Below, piece by piece: positions 62,968-64,000 of a stretch of 64,000 nt of DNA (position 1 is its first letter; each line of letters begins with the position of its first letter). A program made the translations under genes and the position numbers. The notes below the pieces were generated by a model, which was given only the letters and a program-made list of their open reading frames with translations, ran no database searches and was not told the DNA's origin. The DNA comes from Klenkia sp. PcliD-1-E (GTDB lineage Bacteria; Actinomycetota; Actinomycetes; Mycobacteriales; Geodermatophilaceae): the NCBI RefSeq assembly GCF_024124375.1, contig NZ_JAMXRZ010000003.1, forward strand, positions 1 through 64,000. Reading direction: 5' to 3'.

Positions 62968-63612
62968 GTGTACCGGGACTCGTCAGGCAAGGCCCTCAGC
63001 GACTACGAGCAGCCGTCGGTGGCGGTTGACACGGCCGTCCTCACGGTCGGGCCGTCGTCTCGGCTCGAGGTCGTGCTGGTCCGGGGGGAGGGGACCTGGG
63101 CGCTGCCTGGCACGTTCGTGCACGCCCGGGAGAGGCTGGCCGAGGCGGTGCAGCGCAGCCTGGTCGACAAGGTCGGGCTGCGGGGGCGGTCGCCGGCGCA
63201 GCTGCAGGTCTTCGACGCACCCGACCGCGACGACCGCGGGTGGGTGCTGAGCGTCGCGCACGTGGACGTCGTCCCCTGGGTCAAGCTGGCACCGGTGCTC
63301 CAACGACGTCCGGACGACGTCGCGGTGCGGCCGTGCGCCGAGGCGCGGGGGTTGGCGTTCGACCACGACGCGATCGTCGAGTTGGCCGCCGAGCATGTCC
63401 GGGCCGGCTACCGCGAGCGGCCCGACCCGGCCGGGCTGGTGACCGAGCCGTTCACGTTGCGGGAGCTGCGGGTGATGCACGAGGCGGTGCTGGGCGGGCT
63501 GCCGTACTCGGCGGACACGTTCCGGCGGTCGATGCTGCCGTTCCTGGTCGAGGTGCCTGGAGTGCGGGAGGGGACGGTCGGGAAGCCGGCGCAGCTGTAC
63601 CGCCGGGCCTGA
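62968..63612 (+). CDS. NrtR-type Nudix-domain transcriptional regulator
   Basis: A 214-residue protein. The N-terminal Nudix-fold (SVAVDTAVLTVGP, GTWALPGTFVHARERLAEAV) has lost the catalytic glutamates: the Nudix box reads RSLVDKVGL where REUxEExGU is expected. The C-terminal winged helix includes FTLRELRVMHEAVLGG and FRRSMLPFLVE. This is the NrtR design: ADP-ribose or a related compound is sensed and the DNA-binding domain released. It probably represses the divergent ARPP-1/ARG operon and itself. GTG 62968 may be leaderless. Confidence 0.83.
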   Translation: MYRDSSGKALSDYEQPSVAVDTAVLTVGPSSRLEVVLVRGEGTWALPGTFVHARERLAEAVQRSLVDKVGLRGRSPAQLQVFDAPDRDDRGWVLSVAHVDVVPWVKLAPVLQRRPDDVAVRPCAEARGLAFDHDAIVELAAEHVRAGYRERPDPAGLVTEPFTLRELRVMHEAVLGGLPYSADTFRRSMLPFLVEVPGVREGTVGKPAQLYRRA

Positions 63613-63677
63613 CCCCGATGGGTGCGCCCGTCCGGCCGGACGGCTGAGATGTCGTACCAGTGCGCCACGATCGAGTC

Positions 63678-64000
63678 ATGGCAGCCGCACCCGACGCCCG
63701 CCCCCACTCGCTCGTGAAGATCGTGGGCGGTGACCGCGCGCACCTGACGTCGTGCGGCCACCTGTTCGGCAAGGAGGTGGTGCCTGCTGCCGGCGAGCAG
63801 GTCTGCGATCTGTGCCAGCGCGAGATCGACGGGTTCGGGCGGACGAGCTTCCCCGACCTCGATGCCGCCCTGCCGGCCATGGGGGTGTCCAGCACGGACT
63901 GGCCCGCGGTCAAGACGGCACTATCGGGAGTGGCTCACGACGAGGTCTTCATGCCCTACAGCCGCAGCTACATCGCGCTGAACCGCAACGGCCAGGGTGT
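63678..64000 (+). CDS. Unknown protein with putative zinc motif, 3' end outside window
   Basis: The first 107 codons of a gene running beyond the window. LTSCGHLFGK and QVCDLCQREIDG supply Cys-Gly-His and Cys-x-x-Cys, consistent with a zinc knuckle. The remainder (FPDLDAALPAMGVSSTDW, VFMPYSRSYIALNRNGQG) is unfamiliar. It follows nrtR on the same strand by 65 bp. It may belong to the same NAD-linked locus, but this cannot be judged from the fragment. Confidence 0.55.
   Translation, partial: MAAAPDARPHSLVKIVGGDRAHLTSCGHLFGKEVVPAAGEQVCDLCQREIDGFGRTSFPDLDAALPAMGVSSTDWPAVKTALSGVAHDEVFMPYSRSYIALNRNGQG

Noticed and set aside
1-64000. CRISPR arrays, transposases, integrases, rRNA and tRNA genes
   Set aside because: None was seen on reading both strands; no regularly spaced repeats and no protein with DDE or integrase motifs.

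Overview
The window is 64 kb of very GC-rich DNA with GTG/TTG starts, 1-4 nt gene overlaps and short intergenic gaps. With ERCC4-Lsr2, DUF4916 Nudix, NCS1 permease, NrtR/ARPP-1 and an ECF42/DGPF pair, this points to a free-living actinobacterium, possibly of the Geodermatophilaceae type; that placement is an impression, not a computed result. No rRNA, tRNA or CRISPR array was seen.

Left part (1-27.6 kb): mostly ordinary chromosome. It starts with a secreted HNH nuclease and two paralogous matrixin-like metalloproteases around a Nudix-like gene. Then comes an SMC-like JetA-JetB-JetC (Wadjet/MksFEB) operon with no JetD nuclease gene on either side. Next are a membrane GGDEF-EAL protein, lipoproteins, two DUF202 membrane proteins, an ECF42 sigma factor with its DGPF partner, an amidase-NCS1 permease operon, a VapBC-type toxin-antitoxin pair, a MerR regulator with a perfect 24-bp palindrome at its promoter, an ERCC4-Lsr2 fusion nuclease, and an aldo/keto reductase-Tm-1-like-PEP hydrolase group followed by a partial reductase duplicate.

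Central part (about 27.6-60.1 kb): a defence island, visibly less GC-rich by eye. It holds a GmrSD-like DUF262/HNH protein, an HNH - C5 methyltransferase - Vsr set, and a complete class 1 DISARM operon on the minus strand (drmD, drmMI, drmA, drmB, drmC, every junction overlapping by 1-4 nt). Diverging from it are a HelD-like helicase and a 1965-residue DUF4011 helicase/nuclease with overlapping ends. These are followed by a GTPase with an overlapping 125-aa partner, a macro-like/SIR2 fusion, a phosphorothioate-DNA-type HNH endonuclease with a coupled unknown protein, and a small PD-(D/E)xK-like protein. The genes would protect against incoming DNA at several levels: methylation-based discrimination (DISARM, C5 methyltransferase), modified-DNA restriction (GmrSD-like, sulfur-binding HNH), and possibly NAD+ depletion (SIR2).

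Right part (60.2-64 kb): an NAD/ADP-ribose locus. ARPP-1, an ADP-ribosylglycohydrolase fused to a dual-specificity phosphatase, and a 128-aa unknown protein form one operon. A NrtR-type Nudix regulator diverges from it, and tandem operator-like repeats lie between. The least described pieces are the GTPase/small-protein pair, the HelD-like/giant helicase pair, the macro-SIR2 fusion, and the JetABC operon without JetD.
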